From Sphingomonas sp. dw_22 (lineage in GTDB: Bacteria; Pseudomonadota; Alphaproteobacteria; Sphingomonadales; Sphingomonadaceae), in the NCBI RefSeq assembly GCF_018449795.1, contig NZ_JAAVVE010000005.1, positions 78,898 through 142,897 on the forward strand: a DNA stretch of 64,000 nt, read 5' to 3'. The notes under the pieces are model-generated. The model was not told where the DNA came from. It was given only the letters and a program-made list of their open reading frames with translations, and did no database searches. Both the position numbers and the translations under genes were made by a program. Each line of letters opens with the position of its first letter. Position 1 is the first letter of the stretch. Shown one piece after another: positions 31,477 to 40,649 of the stretch.

Positions 31477-32883
31477 TCAGCCGGCCAGGCCCCACAGTGC
31501 GGCAAGGCCCAGGAACGAGAAGAATCCCATCACATCGGTCATCATCGTCACGAACACGGCCGAGGAAACCGCCGGATCGACTCCGGCGCGCTCCAGCGTG
31601 ATCGGCACCAGCACGCCGGAAAGCCCCGCGATCAGATTGTTGATGATCATCGCCAGCCCGATCACGATCGCCAGGTCGGGCCTGCCGAACAGGATCATCG
31701 TGCCGGTGCCGATCAGCAGCGCCAATATTGCGCCGTTGGTCGCGGCGATCTGGAACTCGCGCGCCACCATCCGCACCGTGTTCGAGCTGGTGAGCTGGTT
31801 GGTGGCGAGCGCGCGCACCACCACCGCCAGCGTCTGGGTGCCGGCATTGCCGCCCATGCCGGATACGATCGGCATCAGCACCGCGAGCAGCGCGAACTTG
31901 GCGATCTCGCCCTGGAAGAAGCCGACGACCGAGGCCGCGATCATCGCCGTGCCCAGATTGACCACCAGCCAGGTGATCCGCGTCTTCACGGTGAGCGCGA
32001 TCGGCTGGTTGATGTCGCCCTCGCCCGCGCCCGACAGGCGCAGGATGTCCTCGCCCGCTTCCTCGGAGATGATGTGGACCACGTCGTCCACCGTGATCAT
32101 GCCGACCAGCCGTCCGCTCGAATCGACCACCGCGGCGGAGATCAGCGCATATTTCTGGAAGCGCAGCGCCACTTCCTCCTGGTCCATGTCGACCGGGATC
32201 AGCGTCTGCTCGCGCTTCATGACGTCACTCACCGTCACTGCGCGCGGCGTGCGCAGGATCCAGGAGAGCGTGCAGGTGCCGACCGGCTTGTGCGAGGGAT
32301 CGACGACGAAGATCTCCCAGAAATCGGTCGTCAGATCCTCGTCGCGGCGCAGATAGTCGAGCACGTCGCCGACGGTCCAATGCTCGGGCACCGCGACCAG
32401 CTCGCGCTGCATCAGGCGGCCGGCGGATTCCTCGGGATAGGAAAGCGCTTCCTCGATCGCGGCGCGGTCGTCGGGGTCCAGCGCGCGGAGCACTTCGCGC
32501 TGGTCGTCCGCGTCCATGTCCTCGATGATCGCGACGGCATCGTCGGTATCGAGCTCGGCGGCGATGTCGGCCACCTGGTGCGGCTCGAGCGCGTCGACCA
32601 GGGCTTCGCGCACCCAGTCGTTCATCTCGGCGAGCACGTCGCCGTCGATCAGGTCGGCGATCGCCGCGGCCAGCGCCGGGCGCTGCTCGGAGGGCGTCAG
32701 CTCGACCAGATCGGCGATGTCGGCCGGGTGGAGCGGTGCGGCCAGCGCATGCGCCGCCTCGAAGTCGCCGGCCTCGACCGCTTCGAGCACCGCGCTGACG
32801 AATTCCGGCTTCAGCCGGTCGTCCTCGTCCAGCTCGCTTTCGGACGCTTCGGCATCGCCGGCGTGAAGTTCGGTCTCGCTCAT
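31477..32883 (-). CDS. mgtE: Magnesium transporter MgtE
   Basis: This 468-residue protein has the complete MgtE layout: an N-terminal acidic MgtE_N superhelix (about 15-150), a CBS pair (about 155-280, with AVVDSSGRLVGMITVDDVVHII) and five membrane helices (about 300-465). The pore region reads MPIVSGMGGNAGTQTLAVVVRAL, the family hallmark. It takes up Mg2+ and is gated by Mg2+ binding to the acidic N and CBS domains. The first 30 residues are very acidic. No regulatory RNA is apparent upstream. Confidence 0.95.
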   Translation of the reverse strand: MSETELHAGDAEASESELDEDDRLKPEFVSAVLEAVEAGDFEAAHALAAPLHPADIADLVELTPSEQRPALAAAIADLIDGDVLAEMNDWVREALVDALEPHQVADIAAELDTDDAVAIIEDMDADDQREVLRALDPDDRAAIEEALSYPEESAGRLMQRELVAVPEHWTVGDVLDYLRRDEDLTTDFWEIFVVDPSHKPVGTCTLSWILRTPRAVTVSDVMKREQTLIPVDMDQEEVALRFQKYALISAAVVDSSGRLVGMITVDDVVHIISEEAGEDILRLSGAGEGDINQPIALTVKTRITWLVVNLGTAMIAASVVGFFQGEIAKFALLAVLMPIVSGMGGNAGTQTLAVVVRALATNQLTSSNTVRMVAREFQIAATNGAILALLIGTGTMILFGRPDLAIVIGLAMIINNLIAGLSGVLVPITLERAGVDPAVSSAVFVTMMTDVMGFFSFLGLAALWGLAG

Positions 32884-32997
32884 CGTTCGACCTCCTTCGC
32901 CGGCCCCGTGCGGGAGGCGCTGCCATCACCCGCCGGGATTTGCAAGTCGTGGGCTGCACGCCTAGTTGGCGGAAAATCCCTGCCTCTGGAGCATCCC

Positions 32998-33450
<453 letters not shown>

Positions 33451-33464
33451 GCCATCCAGCCGTT

Positions 33465-33487
33465 TCCCCTCCCTTGCAGGGAGGGGA
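33465..33487. terminator. Bidirectional hairpin between ppiB and the LysR gene
   Basis: A 9-base perfect stem (33465-33473 TCCCCTCCC with 33479-33487) encloses a 5-base loop. It lies between two convergent stop codons, 15 bases from each. It has no strong T-run on either side. Position and symmetry suggest a shared transcription end. Confidence 0.55.
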
Positions 33488-33502
33488 GCGTCAAATGTCG
33501 AT

Positions 33503-34393
33503 TTACAGGTCCGACGCGCTCAGCGCTTCCACCAGCCAGTCGTGGAAGAGCTTGACCGGGCGCAGCGCTAGCGCCCGCGGGCGGCAGACGAACCAATAGC
33601 TGTAATGGCTCTCCACCGTCAGGTCGAAGAGCTGGACCAGCCGCTCGTCGCGCGCCGCCTCGAAGTGCGATTCGAGCATGAAGGCGACGCCGAGTCCCTG
33701 CGCGGCGGCCTCCAGCATCAGGTTGCCCGAATCGAAATGGTCGATCGCCGCCGGCTCCAGCTCGGGAACGCCCGCTGCCGCGCGCCATGCCGTGAACGTC
33801 TCGGGCATGTCGCGATGCACCAGCGCGGTCAGCCGGGCGAGATGCTCGGGCCTGGTGATCGGGTCCGGCCCTTCGATCAGGCTGCGCGCACCGATCACAT
33901 GCACGCGGTTGCGATCGAGCCGCCGCGCGTAAAGCCCCGGATCGATGTCGCGCGCGATCACGATCGCCGCGTCGAGCCCGTCGCCCAGCCGCGCCACGCC
34001 GTGGCCCGCGGTATCGACGTCGAGGTGCAGCTCGGGATGGCGGCGCTTCAATTCGGGCAGCCGCGGCAACAGCTGCTGGGTCGCATAGAGCGGCAGCACC
34101 CCCAGACGCAGCCGCAGCAATTCGGTTCCGCTCGTCATCGCCTCGACGGCGTCGGTCATCGCGTCGAGCGCCGGCGCGATCAGCCCCAGCAGCCGGTCGC
34201 CGTCATCGTTGAGCTTGAGCGCCTGGTGCCGCCGCTCGAACAGCGGCTTAGCGATGAATCGCTCCAGCGACTGGACGCGTCGGCTGAGCGCGGGGGAGGA
34301 AAGGGCGAGTTCCTCGGCGGCCGCCTTGATCGAGCCGAGCCGGGCGACCTGGACGAAGGCTTCGATGGCGGTGAGGGGTGGAAGGCGGCGCAT
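33503..34393 (-). CDS. LysR family transcriptional regulator (GcvA-like)
   Basis: This 296-residue regulator has an N-terminal winged HTH (LTAIEAFVQVARLGSIKAAAEELALSSPALSRRVQSLE, residues about 7-45) and a C-terminal substrate-binding domain. The HTH fits the GcvA subgroup. The open frame extends 62 codons upstream, but MRRLPPLTAIEAF is the typical start. A TTTGTG-N8-CACAAA palindrome lies 10 bases upstream of the start. The target operon is not obvious: the neighbours are a cyclophilin and a probable small RNA. Confidence 0.9.
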   Translation of the reverse strand: MRRLPPLTAIEAFVQVARLGSIKAAAEELALSSPALSRRVQSLERFIAKPLFERRHQALKLNDDGDRLLGLIAPALDAMTDAVEAMTSGTELLRLRLGVLPLYATQQLLPRLPELKRRHPELHLDVDTAGHGVARLGDGLDAAIVIARDIDPGLYARRLDRNRVHVIGARSLIEGPDPITRPEHLARLTALVHRDMPETFTAWRAAAGVPELEPAAIDHFDSGNLMLEAAAQGLGVAFMLESHFEAARDERLVQLFDLTVESHYSYWFVCRPRALALRPVKLFHDWLVEALSASDL

Positions 34394-34402
34394 TCTCTCT
34401 TC

Positions 34403-34422
34403 TTTGTGCGGTGCGTCACAAA
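34403..34422. promoter_or_regulatory. Candidate LysR-type operator
   Basis: The 20-base palindrome TTTGTGCGGTGCGTCACAAA has perfect 6-base arms around an 8-base centre, with the T and A positions expected for a LysR-type box. It lies 10 bases upstream of the LysR start codon, which fits autoregulation. A regulator other than the adjacent LysR protein cannot be excluded. Confidence 0.35.
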
Positions 34423-34531
34423 CTTGGCAAGCGAATCCGGCTTGGCAACAGCGTTGCTGCCCTGTGAACCAACTATCGTTCCGGTTAATGGCGATTGCAA
34501 GATGTGCATTCAACAGTAAATCATTTCGCAC

Positions 34532-34560
34532 TTGCACAAAATCGTGCCGCACTGCACATA
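34532..34560 (+). promoter_or_regulatory. Candidate promoter of the small RNA
   Basis: A TTGCAC box (34532-34537) is followed by a 17-base spacer and CACATA (34555-34560). The -35 is good and the -10 is weak. It would give a transcript starting near 34567 and ending at the T-run at 34629. Confidence 0.3.
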
Positions 34561-34562
34561 GG

Positions 34563-34629
34563 ACGTGCCTTTCAGGCATCCTCTCCTAAAACTTTCCAAG
34601 GCCGTCCTGCGGGGCGGCCCTTTTTTTTG
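34563..34629 (+). ncRNA. Probable trans-acting small RNA (MmgR/SuhB-like)
   Basis: No open frame fits this segment. It shows a small hairpin (34565-34570 with 34574-34579, loop TTC), a single-stranded pyrimidine-rich stretch with TCCTCTCCTAAAACTTTCC, and a GC stem followed by nine T's (34598-34629). A pyrimidine-rich anti-Shine-Dalgarno loop before a strong terminator is the plan of the alphaproteobacterial MmgR/SuhB small RNA family, which acts on mRNA ribosome-binding sites; a SuhB RNA is known in Sphingopyxis. I recall this likeness and could not search. The alternative is a leader or terminator of the LysR-antisense region. Confidence 0.5.
34598..34629 (+). terminator. Intrinsic terminator with T-run
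   Basis: GGCCGTCC pairs with GGGCGGCC (one G-U) across a TGCG-type loop and is followed by nine T's. It is the strongest intrinsic terminator in the window. No protein gene on the plus strand lies directly upstream, which is the main evidence for a small RNA here. It ends 48 bases before the Cdc48-like start. Confidence 0.85.
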
Positions 34630-34676
34630 TCTTCGCCGTTCCTAGGTTGCCCGTTCCACGCCTGGGGAGATCAGAA

Positions 34677-36968
34677 TTGGCGGACGACGAAAAACAGGTG
34701 CGCAAGCTGCAGGTGGCCAATGCCCGGCCCGAGGACAGCGGCCGCGGCCTGGCCCATATTCCCCGCGCGCTGATGGGCGCGCTCGGCATCACCGAAGGCG
34801 ATGTGATCGAGATCGTCGGCAAGCGGACGACGCCGGCCCGCGCGGTGCTGCCCTATTCCGAGGATGAGGGGCTGGAGCTGCTCCGCATCGACGGGCTCCA
34901 GCGCGCCAATGCCGGCGTCGGCTCGGGCGATTTCGTCGAGGTGCGCCGCGCCGAATCGAAGCCGGCGACACGCGTCGTCTTCGCGCCCGCACAGGAGAAT
35001 CTGCGCCTCCAGGGCTCGGGCGAGGCGCTCAAGCGCACCTTCTTCGCGCGGCCGCTCACCGCCGGCGATACGATCGCCACCGTCGGCCACCAGCGCGCCG
35101 ACGTGCCGCCCAATGTCGCGCAGTTCGTCCGCGCGCCGGCCTATGCGCTCCAGGAGATCCGCTTGGCGGTGATCTCCACCACGCCGCGCGGCATCGTCCA
35201 TATCGACGAGAATACCGAGGTGGAGCTGCGCGCCGAATATGAGGAGGCCAAGGAAAGCCGCCGCGCCGACGTCACCTATGACGATATCGGCGGCATGGCC
35301 GCGACGATCGACCAGCTCCGCGAGATGGTCGAGCTGCCGCTGCGCTATCCCGAATTGTTCCAGCGCCTGGGCGTCGACCCGCCCAAGGGCGTGCTGCTCC
35401 ATGGCCCGCCCGGCACCGGCAAGACGCGGCTCGCCCGCGCGGTCGCCAACGAAAGCGATGCGACCTTCCACCTGATAAACGGTCCCGAGATCATGGGCTC
35501 CGCCTATGGCGAGTCCGAATCGCGCTTGCGCCAGGTGTTCGAGGAAGCGGCCAGGACCGCGCCATCGATCGTCTTCATCGACGAGATCGATTCGATCGCG
35601 CCCAAGCGCGGCCAGGTCTCGGGCGAGGCGGAGAAGCGCCTGGTCGCCCAACTCCTCACGCTGATGGACGGGCTGGAGGCGCGCGCCAACATCGTCGTCA
35701 TCGCCGCCACCAATCGGCCCGAGGCGATCGACGAGGCGCTGCGCCGCCCCGGCCGCTTCGATCGCGAGATCGTCGTCGGCGTGCCGGACGATCGCGGCCG
35801 CCGCGAGATATTGGGCATCCATACGCGCGGCATGCCGCTCGCCGACAATGTCGATCTGAACGAGCTGGCGCGCACCACCTATGGCTTTGTCGGCGCCGAT
35901 CTCGCGGCGCTCACCCGCGAGGCGGCGATCGAGGCGGTGCGGCGGCTGATGCCGCAGCTCAACCTCGAGGATCGCAGCATCCCGCCCGAGGTGCTCGATA
36001 CGCTGTCGGTCACGCGCGAGGATTTCCTGGAGGCGATCAAGCGCGTCCAGCCTTCGGCGATGCGCGAGGTGATGGTCCAGGCGCCGCAGGTCCGCTGGGA
36101 GGATGTCGGCGGCCTAGACGATGCGCAGATGCGGCTGAAGGAAGGCGTCGAGCTCCCGCTCAAGGATCCCGATGCGTTCCGCCGCCTGGGCATCCGCCCG
36201 GCCAAGGGTTTCCTGCTCTATGGCCCGCCCGGCACCGGCAAGACGCTGCTGGCAAAGGCGGTCGCGCGCGAGGCGGAGGCGAACTTCATCGCCACCAAGT
36301 CCTCGGACCTGCTCTCCAAATGGTATGGCGAGTCCGAGCAGCAGATCGCGCGGCTGTTCGCCCGTGCCCGCCAGGTCGCGCCCTGCGTGATCTTCATCGA
36401 CGAGCTCGATTCGCTGGTGCCGTCGCGCGGTGGCGGAATGGGCGAGCCGCAGGTCACCGAGCGGGTGGTCAACACGATCCTGTCGGAGATGGACGGGCTG
36501 GAGGAGCTCCAGTCGGTGGTGGTGATCGGCGCGACCAATCGGCCGAACCTGATCGATCCGGCGCTGCTCCGCCCGGGCCGGTTCGACGAGCTCGTCTATG
36601 TCGGCGTGCCCGACAAGGCCGGCCGCGAACGCATCCTGCGCATCCAGACGGGCAAGATGCCGCTCGCCGGCGACGTCGATCTCGCGGTCGTCGCCGATCG
36701 GACCGAGCGTTATACCGGTGCCGATCTGGAGGATGTCGTGCGCCGCGCCGGCCTGGTGGCGCTCCGCAGCTCGCTCGATACGCGCGAAGTCACGATGGCG
36801 CATTTCGAAGCGGCGCTGAAGGATTCGCGCGCCACCGTCACGCCCGAGATGGAGGACGAGTATCAGGCCATGTCGGGCCGGCTGAAGCAGCAGGCATCGG
36901 CGATCCAGCCGATCGGCTTCATCGCGCCGGGGATGCTCCGCGGCCACGGCCCGAAGGGCGAGGGCTGA
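34677..36968 (+). CDS. CDC48/p97-type AAA+ ATPase
   Basis: This 763-residue protein has the full Cdc48/VAT layout: an N-domain (about 1-190, double-psi barrel and beta clam), then two AAA modules. D1 has Walker [16 protein letters not shown] (about 243) and Walker [16 protein letters not shown]2 has [17 protein letters not shown] (about 515) and [19 protein letters not shown] and arginine-finger RRPGRFDRE regions are also present. In archaea and eukaryotes this enzyme unfolds proteins. It begins with TTG: GGGGAGA lies 6 bases upstream, and no ATG is in frame nearby. A hairpin follows its stop. Confidence 0.92.
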   Translation: MADDEKQVRKLQVANARPEDSGRGLAHIPRALMGALGITEGDVIEIVGKRTTPARAVLPYSEDEGLELLRIDGLQRANAGVGSGDFVEVRRAESKPATRVVFAPAQENLRLQGSGEALKRTFFARPLTAGDTIATVGHQRADVPPNVAQFVRAPAYALQEIRLAVISTTPRGIVHIDENTEVELRAEYEEAKESRRADVTYDDIGGMAATIDQLREMVELPLRYPELFQRLGVDPPKGVLLHGPPGTGKTRLARAVANESDATFHLINGPEIMGSAYGESESRLRQVFEEAARTAPSIVFIDEIDSIAPKRGQVSGEAEKRLVAQLLTLMDGLEARANIVVIAATNRPEAIDEALRRPGRFDREIVVGVPDDRGRREILGIHTRGMPLADNVDLNELARTTYGFVGADLAALTREAAIEAVRRLMPQLNLEDRSIPPEVLDTLSVTREDFLEAIKRVQPSAMREVMVQAPQVRWEDVGGLDDAQMRLKEGVELPLKDPDAFRRLGIRPAKGFLLYGPPGTGKTLLAKAVAREAEANFIATKSSDLLSKWYGESEQQIARLFARARQVAPCVIFIDELDSLVPSRGGGMGEPQVTERVVNTILSEMDGLEELQSVVVIGATNRPNLIDPALLRPGRFDELVYVGVPDKAGRERILRIQTGKMPLAGDVDLAVVADRTERYTGADLEDVVRRAGLVALRSSLDTREVTMAHFEAALKDSRATVTPEMEDEYQAMSGRLKQQASAIQPIGFIAPGMLRGHGPKGEG

Positions 36969-36977
36969 GGCAATCTT

Positions 36978-37015
36978 ATAGCCGTCATCCCCGCCTCCGC
37001 GGGGATGACGGCTAT
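36978..37015. terminator. 17-base perfect hairpin between convergent genes
   Basis: ATAGCCGTCATCCCCGC (36978-36994) pairs perfectly with 36999-37015 around a CTCC loop. It begins 10 bases after the Cdc48-like stop and runs through the stop codon of the convergent MFS gene. There is no T-run. It probably ends transcription from both sides; its core resembles dispersed palindromic units seen elsewhere in related genomes. Confidence 0.65.
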
Positions 37016-38310
37016 GAGGCCGCTGCGCCTGCCTCCCGGCGGGTCGCCAGGAATGCATAGACGAACAGACATGCCAGCCATCCGGCAGCCGTCAGATACG
37101 GCAGCGGCCGCCACAGCTCGTACAGCCCCACTCCGATCGACGGCCCCAGCACGAACGCCGCGCCGTTGACCGACGTCACCTTGCCCGCCACCGATCCCTG
37201 CGCCTCCTGTCCCACCGCGAGCGAGGCGCCGGCGGTGAAGCCCGGCCGCGCGAAGCCCATGCCGAGCGAGGTCAGCGCATAGCCCAGCGCGATCCCGTAG
37301 AGTGAAAGCGCGCTGCCGGTCGCGATGCAGCCCAGCGCGCCCAGCGCGACTCCGATCAGCATCAGCGCGCGCGGCTTCAGGTCGAACAGCGGGATCAGCC
37401 CCCATTGGACCAGTAGCGAGGAGAGGGCGCCCATCATCAGCACCAGCCCGGTCGGCTGCAGCGCTTCGAGCGGCGAGACGCGCAGCCGGTCGATGATGAG
37501 GAACCCGATCGCCTGCCCGGTCATCGCCTGGGCATGGCCGATCACCAGCCCGCAGACGATCCAGGCACGGATGCGCGGATCGAAATAGCCGACCGGCTGG
37601 CTCGCGTCCGAGACGGCGGCGGTGACGCTCGCGCCCGAACCCTGCCCGCCGATCGAGGGATAGGCGACCGCCGCGCCGTGCCATTCGTTTTCCGCGCGCG
37701 GCAGCAGCCGCACCACCGCGATCCAGATCGCTACGCCGATCGCGCTCGCCGCGAAGGCGGGGCCGGCGAGCCCGATCCGGGGGCCGCCCTCCCACAGGCT
37801 CCCCATCACCAGATAGGGCGCGATCGCCGGACCCAGGATTGTGCCCAGCCCGAAGGCGGAGGCCAGCAGCGTCAGCGCCTTGGTCCGCTCCTCGCGGCTG
37901 GTGCGCCCGGCGACCAGCGCCTGCACCGCCGGCGGCGCTGCCGATCCGAAGATGCCATAGATCATCCGCCCGGCGATGAATGCGGCGAAAGTCGCCGCCG
38001 GCCCCAGCACGCCGTTGATGCCCAGCGCCAGGAAGATGCCGCAAAGCCCCAGCGACACGGTGAACCCCGCCACGCCCAGCAGCACCATCGCGCGCCGCCC
38101 GTGCCGATCCGATCGATTGGCCCAGAAGGGCGCGGCAATCACCCAGAGCAGCGCGGAGACCGAGAATACCGCCGCGACCGCGCTGTCGGCGGCGCCCAGC
38201 GAGCGTCCGAGCGCGGGCAGCACCGATTGCAGCGCGGTGTTTCCCGCCGCGATCGCGAGCATCACCGTGAAGAGGAGCGCGAAAATGCCGTCGAAGCCGC
38301 GCGCCTTCAT
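37012..38310 (-). CDS. MFS transporter, tetracycline-resistance-like
   Basis: This 432-residue protein has about 12 membrane helices with the MFS motif A loop in FWANRSDRHGRRAMVLLGVAGF after helix 2 and motif C-like LGPAIAPYLVMGS in helix 5. It resembles TetA/multidrug exporters. The start MKARGFDGIFALLFT overlaps the stop of the monooxygenase gene by 4 bases. Upstream open frame without resemblance was excluded. The substrate is unknown; a small monooxygenase cotranscribed with it may modify the same compound. Confidence 0.87.
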   Translation of the reverse strand: MKARGFDGIFALLFTVMLAIAAGNTALQSVLPALGRSLGAADSAVAAVFSVSALLWVIAAPFWANRSDRHGRRAMVLLGVAGFTVSLGLCGIFLALGINGVLGPAATFAAFIAGRMIYGIFGSAAPPAVQALVAGRTSREERTKALTLLASAFGLGTILGPAIAPYLVMGSLWEGGPRIGLAGPAFAASAIGVAIWIAVVRLLPRAENEWHGAAVAYPSIGGQGSGASVTAAVSDASQPVGYFDPRIRAWIVCGLVIGHAQAMTGQAIGFLIIDRLRVSPLEALQPTGLVLMMGALSSLLVQWGLIPLFDLKPRALMLIGVALGALGCIATGSALSLYGIALGYALTSLGMGFARPGFTAGASLAVGQEAQGSVAGKVTSVNGAAFVLGPSIGVGLYELWRPLPYLTAAGWLACLFVYAFLATRREAGAAAS

Positions 38311-38627
38311 CCGCGATCCCAGCCATAGCTGCGGCCGATCTCGGCCACGTGGAGACGATACCAGCGATACCATCGCCCGCGCCCGGCCTCGCGCGTTGCC
38401 GCATGTTCCGGATGCCTGCGCCAGGCGATGGCGCTCGCCTCGTCCGCCCAATAGCTGACGGTGATGCCGATCCGGTCCTCGCCGCGCGCATCGTCGGCGC
38501 CGCGATAGCCGGGCTGGATAGCGGCGAGCTCGGCCATCCGGGTTGCCGCCTCGGCATAGCCCGTATCGTCGTCGAGCGTGCGCTCCGATACGAAGATCAC
38601 GGCGATCTGCCCGGTGCGGTCGGTCAT
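38307..38627 (-). CDS. Antibiotic biosynthesis monooxygenase (ABM) family protein
   Basis: This 106-residue protein is a ferredoxin-like ABM domain protein. It starts QIAVIFVSERTLDDDTGYAEAATRM and has the family pattern IQPGYRGADDARGEDRIGITVSYWADEASAIAWRRHPEHAA, with His and Trp at the usual positions. Such proteins act as cofactor-free oxygenases or heme-degrading enzymes; many are uncharacterised. The stop overlaps the start of the MFS gene by 4 bases, so they form an operon. Confidence 0.87.
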   Translation of the reverse strand: MTDRTGQIAVIFVSERTLDDDTGYAEAATRMAELAAIQPGYRGADDARGEDRIGITVSYWADEASAIAWRRHPEHAATREAGRGRWYRWYRLHVAEIGRSYGWDRG

Positions 38628-38729
38628 GTACCTCGATTAGGCATTTTGGCTGCCGAGGCAAAGTCGGCTGGCCTTTTCGGCTTTCCCGTGCTCCTGCGTC
38701 CGCGAAAACCCGGGGGTAGCCGCACGACG

Positions 38730-39479
38730 ATGATTACCGATTGGCATTTCTACGCGCTCGCCATCCCCGCCGTCATCCTGCTCGGCCTGTCCAAGGGCGG
38801 CTTCGTCGGGATGGGCGCGCTGTCGCTGCCTCTCCTCGCTTTCGCGATCGATCCGGTGCGCGCCGCCGCGATCACCCTGCCGATCCTGATCGCGCAGGAT
38901 CTCGTCAGTGTCTGGGCGTTTCGCCGCACGGTGGACTGGCGGCTGATCGGCTGGATGATGCCGGGCTCGGTGCTCGGCATCTGGCTCGGCTATGCCTTTG
39001 CCGCCAGCGTCTCCCCGGTCGCGGTGATGGCGCTGGTGGGCGCGATCTCGATCCTGTTCGGCGTCTATCGGCTCTGGGCGGAATCGCATGCCGTTCCGCG
39101 CGAGGCGGCACGCTGGCCGGAATGGGTGGGGTCGGTGTTCGGCCTGCTCTCGGGCTTCACCAGCCAGGTCGCCCATGCCGGCCAGCCGCCCTTCCAGCTC
39201 TGGGTGCTTCCGCGAAACCTGTCGCGCGACATGCTGGTCGGCACCGCCGCGATCTATTTCGCCGTGACCAACTGGATGAAGGTGCCGGCCTATGCCGCGC
39301 TCGGCCAGTTCACCCGGGCGAACCTGCTCACCTCGGCGGCGTTGCTTCCGCTGGCGCTCGCCTCCACCCTGGCCGGCGTATGGCTGGTCCGCCGCGTGTC
39401 GCCCGATCGCTTCTATACCGCGATCTACCTGCTGATGATCCTGGTCGGCGCGGCGCTGATCTGGGAAGCGCTCATTTGA
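38730..39479 (+). CDS. TSUP family permease (TauE/SafE)
   Basis: This 249-residue protein has about 7-8 membrane helices and the TSUP twin motifs: GLSKGGFVGMGALSLPLLAF near the start and SGFTSQVAHAGQPPFQLWVLP in the second half. TSUP proteins export sulfite, sulfoacetate or similar organic anions. There is no sulfur gene next to it, so the substrate stays open. A CAATGTAGGATTT element begins 2 bases after its stop. Confidence 0.87.
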   Translation: MITDWHFYALAIPAVILLGLSKGGFVGMGALSLPLLAFAIDPVRAAAITLPILIAQDLVSVWAFRRTVDWRLIGWMMPGSVLGIWLGYAFAASVSPVAVMALVGAISILFGVYRLWAESHAVPREAARWPEWVGSVFGLLSGFTSQVAHAGQPPFQLWVLPRNLSRDMLVGTAAIYFAVTNWMKVPAYAALGQFTRANLLTSAALLPLALASTLAGVWLVRRVSPDRFYTAIYLLMILVGAALIWEALI

Positions 39480-39481
39480 TG

Positions 39482-39608
39482 CTTCCAATGTAGGATTTGC
39501 CGTGATCTGATCGCGGGCATGTACATCACCCCGCACCTCCCCCTGCGCGTCCGCGATGGGGCAGGCGGCGGCAAAGTGCACGAATGGCCCGCATCACCGC
39601 GCACTTTG
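39482..39608 (+). repeat. CTTCCAATGTAGGATTT element, copy C, with GCAAAGTGC hairpin
   Basis: CTTCCAATGTAGGATTT (39482-39498) begins 2 bases after the TSUP stop. A hairpin with an 8-base stem (39572-39579 CAAAGTGC with 39601-39608) and a 21-base loop starting ACGAAT and ending CCGC follows, ending 11 bases before the stop of the convergent prs gene. The hairpin matches that at 19482-19526 in stem core and loop length. The GGCTCTTTCTCATCG and GTCAAC blocks of copies B and D are absent. Confidence 0.75.
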
Positions 39609-39619
39609 GATGGAAAGGA

Positions 39620-40555
39620 TCAGTCGAACAGGCTGGAGACCGAGCTTTCGTCCGCGATGCGGCGCACGGCCTCGGCCAGCAGCGGCGCGATCGTCAGGTG
39701 GCGGATCTTCTTGCTCTCCGAGATCACGGCGTGGTTGCCGATCGAATCGGTGATGACCAGCTCCAGCAGCGAGGAATTGTCGACCCGCGCCACCGCGCCG
39801 CCCGAAAGCACGCCGTGCGTGCAATAGGCCACCACGTCCTCGGCCCCCGCCGCCTTCAGCGCCGCCGCGGCGTTGCAGAGCGTGCCGGCCGAATCGACGA
39901 TATCGTCGATCAGGATGCAGAAGCGCCCCTCGACCTGGCCGATGATGTTCATCACTTCGGATTCGCCCGGCCGCTCGCGGCGCTTGTCGACGATCGCCAG
40001 CGGCGCGTTGTCGAGCCGCTTGGCGAGCGCGCGGGCGCGGACCACGCCGCCCACGTCGGGCGAGACGACCATCCACTGCTTGTCCGGAAAGCGCGTCTGG
40101 ATGTCGGCGGACATCACCGGCGCGGCGAACAGATTGTCGGTCGGGATGTCGAAGAATCCCTGGATCTGCCCGGCGTGGAGATCGACCGAGAGCACGCGAT
40201 TGGCGCCCGCGGTGGTGATGAGGTTGGCGACCAGCTTGGCCGAGATCGGCGTGCGCGGTCCGGGCTTCCGGTCCTGGCGGGCATAGCCGAAATAGGGGAG
40301 GACCGCGGTGATCCGCTTGGCCGACGCGCGCTTCAGCGCGTCGATCATGATGAGCAGCTCCATCAGGTTGTCGTTCGCCGGATAGGCGGTCGACTGGAGC
40401 ACGAACACGTCCTCGCCGCGCACATTCTCCAATATCTCGACGAAGATCTCCTCGTCGGCGAAGCGGCGGACATTCGCCTTGGTGAGCGGAATCTCGAGAT
40501 AGTCCGCGATCGCCGAGGCGAGCGGCAGGTTCGAGTTGCCGGCCATCAATTTCAT
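39620..40555 (-). CDS. prs: Ribose-phosphate pyrophosphokinase
   Basis: This 311-residue enzyme makes PRPP from ribose-5-phosphate and ATP. It begins [20 protein letters not shown] and carries the family motifs [18 protein letters not shown] (in the substrate and Mg region), [19 protein letters not shown] and the PRPP-binding loop [18 protein letters not shown]. The Met at 40555 is preferred over one 20 codons upstream, which has no resemblance. It is divergent from gltX with 94 bases between. Confidence 0.95.
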   Translation of the reverse strand: MKLMAGNSNLPLASAIADYLEIPLTKANVRRFADEEIFVEILENVRGEDVFVLQSTAYPANDNLMELLIMIDALKRASAKRITAVLPYFGYARQDRKPGPRTPISAKLVANLITTAGANRVLSVDLHAGQIQGFFDIPTDNLFAAPVMSADIQTRFPDKQWMVVSPDVGGVVRARALAKRLDNAPLAIVDKRRERPGESEVMNIIGQVEGRFCILIDDIVDSAGTLCNAAAALKAAGAEDVVAYCTHGVLSGGAVARVDNSSLLELVITDSIGNHAVISESKKIRHLTIAPLLAEAVRRIADESSVSSLFD

Positions 40556-40649
40556 TTTCGTGATCTCCCGTTGGCCGCCTCTTAGGCACCGCAGTCGGGC
40601 GAGGTAAAGGGGCATTGCCGCTTACCGGGATAGCCCCTAGGTCGCGGCC

